Source: Odiellus spinosus
Lineage: Eukaryota; Arthropoda; Arachnida; Opiliones; Phalangiidae
Assembly (NCBI GenBank): GCA_963920705.1
Contig: OY987226.1
Coordinates: 17,548,501 to 17,612,500, forward strand
Length of the DNA stretch: 64,000 bases
Reading direction: 5' to 3'
In this document: positions 49,301-60,765 of the stretch, in pieces
Position numbering within the stretch: the first letter of the stretch is position 1
Layout of the letters: each line of letters begins with the position of its first letter
Position numbers and translations under genes: made by a program
Notes under the pieces: generated by a model
Told to the model about the DNA's origin: nothing
Seen by the model: the letters and a program-made list of their open reading frames with translations, nothing else
Databases searched by the model: none

Positions 49301-51732
49301 TGTTTCCGGGTTGAACGAGAGTGACCAGGAATTGAATCAATTTCTCCACGACTTGTTGCTGTTTCATGTGTTTTTGTCTCAAAAAAGCCACTTCTCTCCA
49401 CAGGGCTTCATTCTCTCGTTTCATGTCATTCAGCAAGGAATCTACGCTCTCTTGTTTCCCTCTAATGGCTCGAACATCGGTTAAAATTTCGTGCATAACA
49501 TCCGCCGAAGAGTCTGTGTTGATTAAACTATTGTTCGAGGTTGATGTAGTTCCGCCGCGACTAGTTGAAGTCTAATATCGATACAAAGACTATTCAGTTA
49601 CAGTAATGGCTCTAGTCAAGAAAAGATACTACTACAGTGGGAATGTTCTTGGAGTGAGGTAAACGCAGAGAACTGAATTGGTCCGCTAAGCCTTGGGTAC
49701 TTTCCAACTCAATCAGAGGTGGGCAAATTCGCGAACTTTCTCGCGAGTGACCAGGCTTGGCTGTACAAAGTCACTCGCGAATTGCCCAGCACTGAACTCA
49801 ATTGAATCATTTGAATGCTCTTAATGCTAAGCCTTGGCTACTTTCAAACTCAATTGGATGTTCTTAACGCTAAACCTTATCAAAGTCAGTACACACTTCT
49901 GAACCAGGAGGGGACTTGGATGTTCTTAACGCTAAACCTTATCAAAGTCAGTGCACACTTCTGAAGCAGGAGGGGACTTTAACTTGTACAGGATTGTCGT
50001 CTTTCCTCAATAGGTGGTGGGATGATTCAGAAATTTTTGCAGAAGCGTCTCTCCCATTATCATGGCAACTCGATGTAGGAGATGTTACTACGTCGGGTTC
50101 CCACGGCAAGTAGAGAGACACGTCTGCAAAATCTTTGGTTATCGCGCCTCTGTAGTGGAAAATTGGGCAACTAAATTTCTCCCTTTGGATTTTTTTTTTT
50201 TTTTTTCGCTTGCTCTGGCTTGGTAAAACATAGAAGGCGTTGTTCTCAATTTATTTAACACTAAGACTTGGCTACATTCTAATTCAATTAGGGTTTTAGC
50301 GAATTATGCCTCTTTCTGCCTCAAGTTTTTACATTTTACAAATTATTAGAAGTTATTCCCAGTTTTGATTGGAAGTTGTGGCGGAGTAGCCAATAAAAAA
50401 ATTAAGAACATAGAATAATTAATAAAGTTGCTAGATGTTCAAAGTACATGCAAGCATGTTAACATGGGGTCCTAAACATTCCCAGTGACCCTTACCGAAA
50501 AAAGTCTGATCTGAAGAGGCCTCTCAAGAACGCTACAAAAGTCTTGGGGAAGTCATTAAGACTTCCCCAAGACTTCTTGACATAATGAAAGACTTCCCCA
50601 AGACCTCTTAAGACTAACTTTCTTTGGTAAGGGGAGTATTCGTTTCTGTTCTTCTCGATAATTAGAATAAAACGTCAGAAAGTGATTATACAGGTACTGA
50701 AACTTTTCTCTTGATATACTCCAATAAAGTTTCTTGTCCCTTTAAGAAATATTGATGATAAAATTCCATCGTATCTGATTCGCATTTTAAACCTCCTTGG
50801 TCCGCGAGCTGTTTTTTCCTGAACCCATCTGTATGTCCCAAAATTATAAGATTTAACGGAGCTAGTTGACATTTAGAGTTGACTATCAAGTTTTACCACT
50901 TACACATATTTAGCTGCCTTATAAAGCTCTGCATGTTGTTGTGCTTAAAATACATGGGTAAAAGTTCCCTTGCAAAGCGCGTTTGATCGTGAATAAAAAA
51001 ACTCGTGCCATCCTAAAAAGGCAGTCATGATCTCAGTAAACAAAATACCTTAATGAATCTCAGCCCGACTAGCAAATCATTGAAATAGGGTAAGAACTCG
51101 TTATGTAGAAAACACTAGAGATAATTAACTACAATCCCTGTACCCTGGCAACAGCTATAAATATTAAGCCTGCCAATCTAAATACCCCCTCCAAAAATAA
51201 AACTAGAGCAACTGCTTTCAAATATGAAAATGTTTGGTTCAGCAATTATAGTCTATATTTGGAAGGCAAAATATATCAATGTACAAAATATTTCACTTTG
51301 GGGAAAGACATGAGTAATAAAATAAACCTTACACCCACAAATTCCTCCAAGTAGGCGTAAAAATAATAAATAAGTTTTGCTTGTCTGCCATTAAGTTCAA
51401 TTAAAATACCCTAATAATAAGGGTCTTCGAAGACATTTTGACTATGCCTATAGTTAAGGTAATTAATTCCAGACTTTCCAGGTGTATAATTAGTAGCCCG
51501 GTCTTGCCAGTTGCGACAACTTGCCAGTTGCCACTGAAGCCAATATATTTTTTATTCTACGCAATAAGCCTTGGGGATAAAGGTAAAAACAAAAAAATAG
51601 GCTTAAAACATTTCACATTACCACGTTCCAGCATATCAAATCGTCACAATTAGGATCTTCCACTAATCTCATTAATTTGGTCAAAAAGGCTGGGACATTT
51701 CCGCCCGCCGCTCCTAAATCCGTAGAATGCAT
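40316..51732 (-). CDS. HSF: Heat shock transcription factor (HSF), nine exons found
   Basis: Trimeric activator of heat-shock genes that binds nGAAn arrays. Exons: 51622-51732, 50904-51012, 50692-50828 (could end at 50698), 49176-49571, 48605-48888, 47601-47912, 43005-43110, 42875-42919, 40316-40662 (stop). The total is about 615 residues. The DNA-binding domain (residues ~12-115) comes from exons 1-3: [29 protein letters not shown] completed by YGF across the exon 2/3 splice, and the EYIKRK end. The HR-A/B trimerization coiled coil is in exon 4 (~148-222: [42 protein letters not shown]). Exon 5 carries [10 protein letters not shown]. The HR-C-like repressive helix is in exon 7 ([17 protein letters not shown], then [11 protein letters not shown] into exon 8). 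Exon 9 ends in a lysine-rich tail. Exon 8 leaves phase 0 but exon 9 needs phase 1, so one small exon between 42874 and 40663 is unidentified. The exon 6-7 intron holds a 23-bp satellite. An upstream in-frame TAA supports the start at 51732. Confidence 0.93.
40731..40919. mobile_element. TTAA-flanked MITE in HSF intron
   Basis: 189 bp with ends AGGAGTCCTTCAC and GTGAAGGACTCCT, flanked by TTAA (40727-40730 and 40920-40923). GC-rich runs inside. It sits just upstream of the last HSF exon. Confidence 0.75.
41970..42483. mobile_element. Non-autonomous hAT-like element (CAGGGTTCGTAC ends), copy 2
   Basis: 514 bp; CAGGGTTCGTACAAAATTTT at left and GTACGACCCCTG at right. Flanked by perfect 5-bp repeats TATAG (41965-41969 and 42484-42488). 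The right half has about four tandem ~50-bp TTCCCTGACTTTTCCCTGAC units. In an HSF intron. Confidence 0.8.
43544..43873. mobile_element. TTAA-flanked MITE in HSF intron (GGGAGCCCAAAGGGGGTGCA ends)
   Basis: 330 bp with ends AGGGAGCCCAAAGGGGGTGC and the complement, flanked by TTAA (43540-43543 and 43874-43877). Inner ACATTTTTAAAA(T)ACGTC also pairs across the centre. Confidence 0.8.
44199..44510. mobile_element. CCCTTACC-ended MITE with nested insertion
   Basis: Ends CCCTTACC...AAAAAAGTTAGTCTTAAGA and CCGTAAGGGG. Interrupted at about 44257-44420 by the CTATCTGCGATTT repeat. Uninterrupted relative at 50489-50634; both carry AAGACTTCCCCAAG. Confidence 0.65.
45338..47560. repeat. 23-bp satellite array in HSF intron (about 96 units)
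   Basis: Period 23, core GCCGGGAATAATCCCC plus an ATTAAAA or ACTTAAAA linker. Units are nearly identical. Sub-blocks differ by single changes: GCCGGAAAT (45400-45540), linker variants near 46020-46560, and degenerate GTCGTGAAT/GCCGCGAAT units at the 3' edge (47440-47560). It ends within 50 bp of HSF exon 6. Confidence 0.95.
48060..48335. repeat. Diverged ~130-bp duplication in HSF intron
   Basis: Two copies share GTCTGTAATACT/ATCTGTAATATT, CATGAACCGGTGATGA/TATGAACCAGTGATGA and ACTATTTCCTA blocks. Confidence 0.55.
49722..49792. repeat. Short MITE remnant with inverted GGGCAAATTCGCGA ends
   Basis: GTGGGCAAATTCGCGA and CTCGCGAGTGAC pair with GTCACTCGCGAATTGCCCA across a short TTGGCTGTACAAA loop. 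In an HSF intron. Confidence 0.65.
49854..49977. repeat. 62-bp tandem duplication
   Basis: Two direct copies starting at 49854 and 49916 (TTGGATGTTCTTAACGCTAA...), differing at two positions. In an HSF intron. Confidence 0.85.
50489..50634. mobile_element. CCCTTACC-ended MITE, second copy
   Basis: 146 bp, ends CCCTTACCGAAAAAAGTC and CTTTCTTTGGTAAGGGG, with inner inverted AAGTCTTGGGGAAG/CTTCCCCAAGACTT. Confidence 0.7.
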
Positions 51733-52407
51733 AATTGATAAAAATTAACTTTTAACTTTCGTTATCATCGAAACGATTAGCCGTACGTCTGCTCTGTACA
51801 AATACGACGTTGTTTTGATCCTGAGAAGCGAGAACCAGTAATACATAATCACGATCAATTGACGTCATTATGCCGGAATTTCCGGAAATAGATTTATTTA
51901 CCGGTGAAATGTTACGTGATTGGATAAAAAAAAGTAAACATTTTCATTGATTGGTTAACAGAGGGAGTCAGCAAGGGAAACATTGACACGTCAGAGGTTT
52001 TTATCTCTCACCTCGGTGTGATCCCCCTTAGTGAGGGAGTTACAGTATTCGCCATTACAAAAACCCCCTGTAAGAGCTTATTTGACGTCAAGCTTTCTTT
52101 CCCCCTCAGCTCTTCGCTGTCTCCCTATATTTTGGCTTAGAATTAAGACAAGTTTAAGAGTCAAAAACCAGTTTTTTTATCCAAAAACTGAGGATCACTG
52201 GTCCCGGGGACTAGATTAATTAATTTTAATATTTTAGAAATATTCTAAGAAGGAATACGAATCGGTTCGGACTTCGGATCCGGAGGAGCAGTTGAAAAAA
52301 AAAATATTTTCAAGCCTGTTTGGGGTTTATGTATTAAGCAGACGACAAAAAGAGAGGAAGTCTTTTTCTATGCAAAAATGATAAAATCTAACTAAAATTA
52401 ATTAAAA
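51733..52407. promoter_or_regulatory. Bidirectional HSF / PIGU promoter region
   Basis: The 675 bp between the divergent start codons of HSF (minus) and PIGU (plus). It holds a full CRE palindrome TGACGTCA (51860-51867), an ETS-type CCGGAA and adjacent palindrome TTCCGGAA (51873-51887), and two inverted CCAAT boxes (ATTGG at 51919-51923 and 51950-51954) 31 bp apart. This is a TATA-less, NF-Y/CRE/ETS pattern usual for housekeeping divergent promoters. The GGAATTTCCGGAAA stretch resembles a heat-shock element but its GAA/TTC blocks are out of register. Sites are seen directly; their use is inferred. Confidence 0.55.
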
Positions 52408-55400
52408 ATGACAATTACAAACGTTTTGAAATGGTTTGTGGTATCGATTTTCGGTATTTTGATTCGTTTGCTATGTTTCCATTCAAATTTACACGAGATA
52501 TTCGTCAATAGAATTGAAATTTCGACGCCGGTAAATTCTTGGAAAAGAGGTTTGAATTTTAACACTTGGTTAAAGTTTTGACATTTGGATGATTTGCTCC
52601 ATAATTAAGCCAGAAATTTTTATTTTAATAATGCTAATTAATTTAGTGACTGAAGGGGTTTATTTACAAAATTCCAAAATTTCTCCGTATTCTGGAGATA
52701 CTTTCCACGAAGTTCCATTAGCGTTATGGCTTTACACGCAATTATTCAAACATATACCCACACAGTTACCCTTTTTATTTATGGTAATAACTCTCAATTA
52801 AAATTATTTTAACTATGGGTAACCATTAATTACAACAAACGTTTATATTAAGATAAGTGATCTGTTAACCGCACTACTACTAGCATGGAGTTCTAAAATC
52901 TATTCCAATAACTTGGTAAATTAAATATTACGAATATATAATAATATATCAACTATCATTAATTAGAGTTTAATTCTTCCCAGTTAAAAGAAGAATCAAA
53001 TCTCAAAGTCCCATCATCATTCAAAGCTTTAGCTTTAAGTTCAAACAGTATCAGTGACATACCATTCTACGTATTTTGCATGTAAGTTATTACATTTTAA
53101 TTAATTTTATAATGAGATATAATTATAAATTTTAAATGAATTATTTTAAATATAGCTATCTTTTTTCGCCCTATTCAATATTTTCTTGCGTTGGACAAGC
53201 TACAACTTCTCTAACTAATTTATTCCTGGCCATAGTATTCTTATCAGTGGCTTGCAGTAAGAAATTATATAAAAAAAAAAAAATTATGAATAATTAATTA
53301 TCACTTATGTTTTTTTGCAGAAATGTGGCTTCTGGCCGCAGTTAGTCTTTCCATATTGAGTTATCATTCGATATACCCCGTCATTTTACTGATACCATTG
53401 TTAGTCGGTATAATAAATGACCCAAACTCGGGTAAATCAAAGTTTTGTCTGACTTTTATCACAATGTCAATTTCGGTGGCTTCTTTACTCTACGTATCGA
53501 AAGAATATATGGGAAATTGGGATTTCTTGATTCCCACTTACGGTTCGATGTAATATTATCGCATTTACTTTTAACGATTTTTTTGTAATTGAAAAAAATA
53601 TTTTTGCTAATTTTAAATTACAGATTAACTGTTCCCGATTTGACTCCAAACATTGGTTTATTTTGGTATTTTTTCACCGAGATGTTTGATCAATTTAGAG
53701 TTCTTTTCCTATGGACGTTCCAAATTAACGTATTCATCTACGCGCTTCCGTTAGCAATCAGATTCAAGTAAATATTCTTTTTTTTAAAATATCTTAGAAA
53801 GGGATAATGAAATGTAAAATATCCCCAAACAAATACAGAATTAGGCTTGGAAAATTTTTGTGTTGAACTAGGCTTATCCCACTTTGGTGTTGAACTAGGC
53901 TTGGCATAGTTAATTTTGAATTAGGCTTATCACACTTTATTGTTCAACTAGCTAGCTTGGCATAATTGATTTTGAATTAGCTAGGCTTCTCCACTTTGGT
54001 GTTCAATTAATTTTAGCCTCATTTGGTTTTGAATTATGCTTATCACACTTTGATGTTGAAATAAACCCAGAAAATTGGGTGTTTAATTTAATTTAAAAGG
54101 TTAGTTCTTTTATTAGGCTTAGTACGCTTGGTGCAGAATTAGGCTTTGTCCAATTTGGTGATGAATTAGGCTTGCAAATACTGAGAACTATTTAGTTCAC
54201 CCTCTCTTTAATGCATCAGTAATAGTAACTTGGTGTTTTTTTTATATATATTCAATCAGACATGAACCAATGTTGCTACTTTACGTCCAATTGTTTTTGG
54301 TTTCAATATTTAAATCGTACCCAAGTATCGGAGACTACGCTATTCCTTTTGCATTTCTTCCAGTATGGAAACACAACTTTCCGTGTAAGATCATTTTTGT
54401 ATCTTTGCCAAAAATACCATGACATATCTTTCCAAACTTTAATATTTATCTTTTCTTTTCATCCCCCAAAGTTATGAGGCAGAGTTTCTTAGTAGGTTGT
54501 ATTCTAGCCATGACGTTTGTGCTGGCTCCGTTATTATGGTATCTTTGGATCTACGCTGGTAGCGCCAATTCTAATTTCTATTTTGGAATCACTCTCGCCT
54601 TTAATACGGCGCAAGTAAGTTAAAATAGCAACTATTAAATCCACTATATTTCCAGTGCCATTTTTGGCAAGGCTTAGTTCAAACTGAAAAAAAGCTGTGG
54701 TCTACGTGATGTTCCTCTTAAGATTTATTTAAATATATTTTCTACTGTAACAGTAAGGCTTAGCTGACAGAAATGGACAATTGTCCAGTAAATCCCTTAC
54801 CAAGTTATCGGACATTTTAATAGATGACATTGCCAGATTTCCTGTAATAGAAAGTACTGTTTCTTATCAGACAAATGTCCAGTGACCCCTCTCGAAAATA
54901 AAAAGTTATGGGGCACATGTAAAATTTATCGGGCAATGGCAGTACATATTTCCATCACTGCTATCAGAAACCTAAACATCCGTCCAGTCTGTTCTGCATT
55001 TACACTCCACCTTAGATCTGAACTTTATACTCCCTTTAAGGTACAATTTGGCCTAAATGTTTTATCCTAGTAACTTAGCGATATATTTAGACTGTTTCTT
55101 ATAAAAAGAACAATCGTGAATCCTGGGCTCCCAGCGTAGAGCCAAGAAAAAATTATAGGTATTATAGGTTTTAAAAGCCTAAAATATAGGTAATTTATAT
55201 AGGTCCAAAAATATCAATTTATAGGACTTTTTATAGGTTTTTAGTTTTGAAAATTAGGGGTTTTATAGGTAGGTTTCTCTGACATGTAATGCGATATAGG
55301 TTCTATATCCTCTAGACCTGTCCCTCTGCCTTTCTTTGGCACTACTAGCTACTTGCACTCCTCTCGACAGTCTACCTAACTTCTAAAAAAATAGAGTAAT

Positions 55401-56348
55401 AATTACCAGTGACCTAGGAGAGGAAACCTTTCTGCCACAGCTTGGTTTTTTGCAATCATTTGCACTTTTTCAAGCAAAAGTATAATTTTTATAGTTCATT
55501 CCTTTCGAATTTTATCACCGAAGTTGAACAAATTCCCCAAAAAATAGGTATTATAGGTTAAAAAGTGAAATTATAGGTTTTTATAGGATCACTTCAGAAT
55601 TATAGGTAATTATAGGTATTATAGGTGGTCTGGGAGCCCTGTCGTGAATCCCGCTAATACTTAAATAGTAGTAGGATTGTAGGCGTACTATAAGCAAATA
55701 AGGTTTCAGTTAACGGTGATAAAAGGGGTTTGTGGTTGATGCCTTAGGTCATCAATTAGGTAATCGTGCCGCTGTGATGTAACTCATCCATGCACTTTCA
55801 TAATTTATAATTACACTTTCAAGTATATGGCGAGCGCATTACGGACAATATATTAAGATCAGTGAAAGAAATTTCCCTCCAATAAAATATAACTCAAAAC
55901 ACTATTCCACAAATAGTAGAGTGTAAAGTACTCATAATAAAACAAATAAATTTTAAATAATTAAAAATTATCAAGCTTACCAAGTTGATTTGAGCTCGCA
56001 GCTTAAAAGTTCAGCACTATTTAAATCCATGTTTATTGGCAAACAATATTTTTTGTTTCATTATATGGTTCAAACGGTGATTCACATTATGAGTAATTGA
56101 GTATACCCTAGCTCTTCATCAGTTCAGATATATTCAAGCAGTTTGAATTTGCTAAGCCTTGTTAAACGGCGTGGAAGTTTTGTCCAAAATTTCTTCTTAT
56201 AACGTACTTTTTTGCTTCTTAATCTTCTCTTGCTAAGATATTTTTGGTCACTGATTTGTTGTTCGCGTATTGTAAACGTGATTATCATCTCAATAATGGA
56301 ATCGAGTTGGACGAAACAGGACAACCTCAAAGACTGGATTTGAAATAG
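52408..56348 (+). CDS. PIGU: GPI transamidase subunit PIG-U (complete, ten exons)
   Basis: Multi-pass ER membrane subunit of the GPI transamidase complex, which attaches GPI anchors to proteins. Exons: 52408-52549, 52647-52783, 52853-52915, 52984-53081, 53156-53256, 53321-53549, 53624-53767, 54260-54384, 54472-54614, 56238-56348. All phases agree and give 430 aa, against 435 in human. Family landmarks: NSWKR at the first junction, [14 protein letters not shown] (exon 2), [15 protein letters not shown] (exon 6), [19 protein letters not shown] (exon 7), [11 protein letters not shown] (exon 8), [20 protein letters not shown] (exon 9) and [15 protein letters not shown] (exon 10). Most of the protein is hydrophobic helices. 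The last intron (about 1.6 kb) contains a repeat also found at 34.5 kb; intron 7 contains degenerate tandem repeats. Divergent from HSF, convergent with BOP1. Confidence 0.96.
53838..54175. repeat. Degenerate tandem repeats in PIGU intron
   Basis: Five to seven diverged ~55-bp units around GAATTAGGCTTATCACACTTT and TTGAACTAGGCTTGGCATA-type cores, of which GAATTAGGCTT is the most constant. Confidence 0.65.
55133..55641. mobile_element. CAGGGCTCCCAG-ended element, copy 2, in PIGU intron
   Basis: Starts CTGGGCTCCCAGCG (one terminal change) and ends TGGGAGCCCTG. Flanked by 9-bp direct repeats TCGTGAATC (55124-55132 and 55642-55650). Very similar to 34496-34990, with an extra ~25 bp near 55433. 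Confidence 0.78.
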
Positions 56349-56477
56349 AATATAAATACTTGTATTTTAGAACATGAAGCCAATTTTCTTTCTTATTATT
56401 TGTATTGTTAATATTCCACGATGTTTTTCACAAAAGAATGATTAAAAATACTAAATAGAATGAATATGATGTTTTAG

Positions 56478-56483
56478 AATAAA
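56478..56483 (+). terminator. Poly(A) signal of PIGU
   Basis: AATAAA about 130 bp after the PIGU stop codon. Confidence 0.5.
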
Positions 56484-56604
56484 AATGAATTTGCATAAAA
56501 CTGTTCTTGGAATCTTGAAGATCTAACGACTTTCGGCACAAAATGGCGGCAAATTTACTATTGTCAGAAAGTTTTACTAGTTTTAGATCTCGCCAGTTTC
56601 ACGT

Positions 56605-56930
56605 TTAGGCGCCAAAATCTGTATATGGTTTTAGCTTGGAGGAACTATAGAGGGGGGAAGCCAACTGACAGTTCTAGAACTTAAAAAACGGGGTAAGCAA
56701 CCCACCGAATCAGGGGGACGATACTACATGGCTAAATTTTCAGTTTAATACGTAGGCAAGGGAGACTCGTCAGGTAACGGGAACGCCATAGATAAAATAA
56801 CTACGTAATTAATAGTAATACGTAGTTATTTTATCTATGGGTAACGCCAATAGACTAAATACCGAAATAGTCGGGTATTCCCGCTATAGTTCCTCCAAAG
56901 TTTTGGTACATGTGGCGCCATCTAGAACGA
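56605..56930. repeat. Foldback element between PIGU and BOP1 with a perfect hairpin centre
   Basis: Outer arms pair TTGGAGGAACTATAG with CTATAGTTCCTCCAA, and GGCGCCAAAATCT with a diverged TTGGTACATGTGGCGCC. The core 56786-56840 has perfect 22-bp arms with CCATAGATAAAATAACTACG and an 11-bp loop. Confidence 0.75.
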
Positions 56931-57220
56931 GTATTTTATTCAATAAAGGCTACAATATTTTCCCGCCTTTTTTTAAACGCGAGAACGCTTATTGCGGGAG
57001 ACCTTTTTTACTAAATTCAAACACACGCGGCCCATACTATTTCAAAGTATGACATTTTAAAAATATCTTTACCATATTTTAGAAATGCTTGAAAATAAAA
57101 CTTCTTATTTTTCTTTAGTTTCCAATAATGTAGATTCAGAAAAAAGGCCAAATCAAGAAATGTGTTTCTTAATATATCCTTTAAGTTAATTTAAAACTAC
57201 AAAGTTCGATTGAAATAAAA

Positions 57221-57226
57221 TTTATT
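57221..57226 (-). terminator. Poly(A) signal of BOP1
   Basis: Minus-strand AATAAA about 27 bp beyond the stop codon, which would give a very short 3' UTR. Confidence 0.5.
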
Positions 57227-57252
57227 TTCAGAAAAAAGAGATATAATTATTT

Positions 57253-60070
57253 TTAAGAGTATAAATGAATTTTGCTATCAGCTCCAGCGGATAAAATCCA
57301 AGGTTGATTAGGATGAAATTGGCAATCTAAGATTCCCATATCATTCGTCACTTTATGTCCCTTTAGTACTTTGACTGGAACAATCAAGGGGTTTTGAAGC
57401 AAATCACTAATAAAGAAACAAATAATAAAATTATAAATTGAACGTAATTTTAGTATGGGATTTAATTATTATTTTTGGTTCATTGGAAACTTACTTATAA
57501 ACCATACCATGCGAAATAATGACGGAAGCATCATCGCTAGCCGAGGCAAATAGGGGATATTTCCGATGCATGGCAACTTGTCTAATAGCTCGTTTATGGT
57601 GTCGTAGAGTTTTGTAGGGTTTAACTGAAAGATCCAAATCAAACCAACTCAATCTACAATCGAAACTTCCGATAATGACATGATCTCCGTTTGGGTGAAT
57701 AGCCATCGACGATAACCATTTGCAGTTGCAGAGTAATTTTTTGGTTTGCGCTTGTTTAAGCAAATTAAAGATTCGAACGTGGCGCTGAGTGGCCACAAAG
57801 AAATAAGGGCGGCTCGGATGGAATAAAACTTTTTGAACGAGACCATTTGTTTTGGCGAAAGGAGCCGTGGAAGCTCTGGTCGATAAACGATGAACTAATA
57901 CCGCTTGATTCGTATTGGCAGTCGTTACGGAGGCCAAATAATCTCCCTTAGCTTGCCAGGTTACTTGTTCGACCAAATTAAAGTGTTCGATTGAAATTCG
58001 GATGCCTTTATGATAGTCTTTATCCGTTAAAGGAATAGATCTCCAGACTGCTGATGTTTTTGACGTTACTAAGGAATACCAAATGTTTAATTCCTGACGT
58101 TTTTATCTAAACTGTTACCTAAGATGGCTGCTATTTGTCTTCCGCTCAGTTTCAAAAGGTTTTAGAATATAAATCATTTTTATACTAATCAATAATATCT
58201 ACCTTTTTCTTCTATTTCTTTAACCTCAATAGCATCTGATACGGCTTGCAAAGCTGCATCAGTATCATTTATCACATTTTTACTTCCAACTCCCGGATTT
58301 ACAATAAAAATAAAGTTTCCTCTGAAAATTAAAAAAGGCCAAAATTATTCATTACGATTTTGAAGATGGTAAAATTTTTAAAACTTACGAAGTAACAGCG
58401 AGAAGATTAATGGTCGAATTAGGACACCAAGTTACGCTCCTAACAATCTCGTCAAACTCTAGAACTTTGACGCAACGTCCTGTTAAAATCTCCCATATTC
58501 TGACGGTCTTATCATTTCCACCTGAGGCGAAAAATTGCCCAGACGGTTCGATACCGATTGCTCGAACCATATCACTATGCCCTTCGTAAACAACGGCTAA
58601 TGCGGTCGGGAAAGGTTGCAAATCCCTGGGTTTGGGTAATTTGGGAATCAAATCTTCGGGATCAACGTTCACTTTCATTTTAATTTGTCGAGGACAAAGA
58701 TAAAGATCCAAACAACGTTCGAATCGTTCTTGGGTAAAATGCTCGTAGCCTGGAACCAATCGTAAACTGCTGTATTTCTTAGGGATAAAATTATACTTTC
58801 TCATTTCCGGTTCAGTTTTCTTCCATTTTTCAAGCTCGGCATCATTCATTAGATATTCGGGAGGAGGATTATAACTTTCCTCGTGACCAGGAAGTTTTAA
58901 TTTTGGAGCAGGAATGTAACGTTGCATTCTACGACTAATTTCATTCTTAGATGAAAAAAAGAGGGTTTGATATTTCAAATTTAACGCGTAGATAAATTAA
59001 AATAATAATTAAACTTAATTACTTCATTATCATCTTCCCATAATGGGAAAAACTTCTTTGGTTCCTTTTTCGGAGGTTCAGGTTTCATCCAACCCATTTT
59101 AATGGCGTGAACTATGCGAGAGACCTTTTCTTTCTCATTTTTTGACGGAATGAAGGAACGTTTGTGTTCCGGTCGATTCGTAACTGGATGAATCATTGTT
59201 TTGTATGTAAAGAAATCTATAAATGGCTAATAACAAACGATCCATTGAGAAACGATGGAATAAAATTAATGAAAAACTAGGGAGTCTCGTTCTAACCTGA
59301 TAAGGATCAAAGTTTCCATCGGGATATCTTCCCTTTTGAATGTTATTGATTAATTCCAAATCCTCATCGTTTAAAATGACATCTTGACCAGTTTGAGGAT
59401 CTCGAACTGTCCGCCAGTAATTAGGATCATCCATTTTTTTGATAAAGTCATCGAGTTCGTCGCCTTTAATTGGTTTGATGATTTTCTCGCCGTCCCAATC
59501 ATAGCCCAAATGAGGATAATCGTTGTACCAATGTAATGGTACGTTTCCAATCGTGTTTCTTAAGTCCTACAGGATTTTTTGTTACTATATAAATAAATAT
59601 TAAAGGTAAATAAATGAATTGGTCTTACCTCTTCGTCCGATGAATCTTCTTCGTATTCGTCTTTTAGAGGCTCAATTTTTGTTTCCGCAGAATTTTCATC
59701 GTCATTTTCGTGCGTAGTAGTTCTGATTTCACTTTCATTCTCGCTTTCTTCAGCGGACGAAATTTGGTGGCTGGATTTGGTAAGAAGCTCATCATCCTCA
59801 CTATCGATCGAAGAAAGATCGTCATTCTCATCCCCAGTGTTTCCATCTTCAGAAGAAGTTACGTGTACTTCGAGACTAGCGTCTCCTAGAGATACTTCGG
59901 AACCCTCCGATTCCTCATCACTTTCCTATAACATGTATAATGTAAGCTTAATTATAATTAATATAATTAGTGATTAATTATTAGCCTACTTCGCTAGTAC
60001 CGCCTTCTTCAAATTCTAGTTCCGAATAAACGCTGGATTCATCGTCAGAGTCATTGAGATTGGTCAACAT
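57253..60070 (-). CDS. BOP1: Ribosome biogenesis protein BOP1 (complete, eight exons)
   Basis: Nucleolar WD40 protein of the PES1-BOP1-WDR12 (PeBoW) complex, needed for 27S/32S pre-rRNA processing and 60S subunit assembly. Exons: 59990-60070, 59629-59925, 59297-59566, 59023-59226, 58389-58945, 58203-58321, 57495-58068, 57253-57406 (stop TAA). Phases agree and give 751 aa, close to human (746). The first ~125 residues are very acidic (runs of D/E/S). The BOP1NT region (~127-390) contains [57 protein letters not shown] and [17 protein letters not shown]40 repeats follow from [20 protein letters not shown] to [12 protein letters not shown] at the C-terminus. An AATAAA on the minus strand (57221-57226) follows the stop by about 30 bp. 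Confidence 0.96.
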
Positions 60071-60765
60071 GATGGACCAGAATCTCTTATAATTCTTTAT
60101 AAATACTAATATTAATTCGTTTTTAACCTATATTTAAGTAATTAATTCACTTCCATAAGCGGCCGTAAACACGTGTTCCTAGGGACTAAAACTAGCAGAC
60201 TGCAGACTATCTCAAAAGAAAAACCAAGTAACGCCCTCTAGGATTTAATAATGTAGCTACGCTAACGTCAAATATTTCCCGCCTAAAACTACCCGCGAAT
60301 TTCAAATCGACTTAAAACAAATCCAAAATTTAAGAGGATTTAAATCGAGTAAAATGGCAAAATAAGTTACAAAACTAATAAATTAATTTATTCATCAAAT
60401 ATTTCCTTGTTTTGAAACCATAATTCTCCGCAAATACTAAAATTTTCCAAAAATTATAAAATTCCAATAATTTATTTAAAAAACTTAATAATCCAAATAA
60501 ATAGAGTACAAATCCAACCAAATTTCAAACCAGTTAATGCTGTAGTATTTTAAAATTAATTTACTATCCGTTAACAAGAATTTCGTGGAACTTAGAATAC
60601 GATTAAAAGCTTCTAACGCAGCCGCCGTGGAGAGTGGGATTTCTCGGGAGCATTCTCGGCTTTCTAGGAAATCGGGGCATTTCTAGTTGTCGGATAGAAG
60701 AGGCGAGAGCTTTCTCGAAACTCCCTTCACTTGCAGGATAATCCTTTCTCGTGCGGCTTTGTAAG
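60071..60765. promoter_or_regulatory. Bidirectional BOP1 / CIB promoter region
   Basis: The 695 bp between divergent start codons. A canonical E-box CACGTG lies at 60170-60175, inside the palindrome AACACGTGTT, 100 bp upstream of the BOP1 ATG. An E2F-like TTTCCCGC is at 60275-60282. BOP1 is a known Myc-responsive gene in mammals, which makes the E-box notable. No TATA box was seen at either gene. Confidence 0.5.

Noticed and set aside
51873-51889. Heat-shock element in the HSF promoter
   Set aside because: GAA and TTC blocks are present but spaced out of the 5-bp register required for an HSE.
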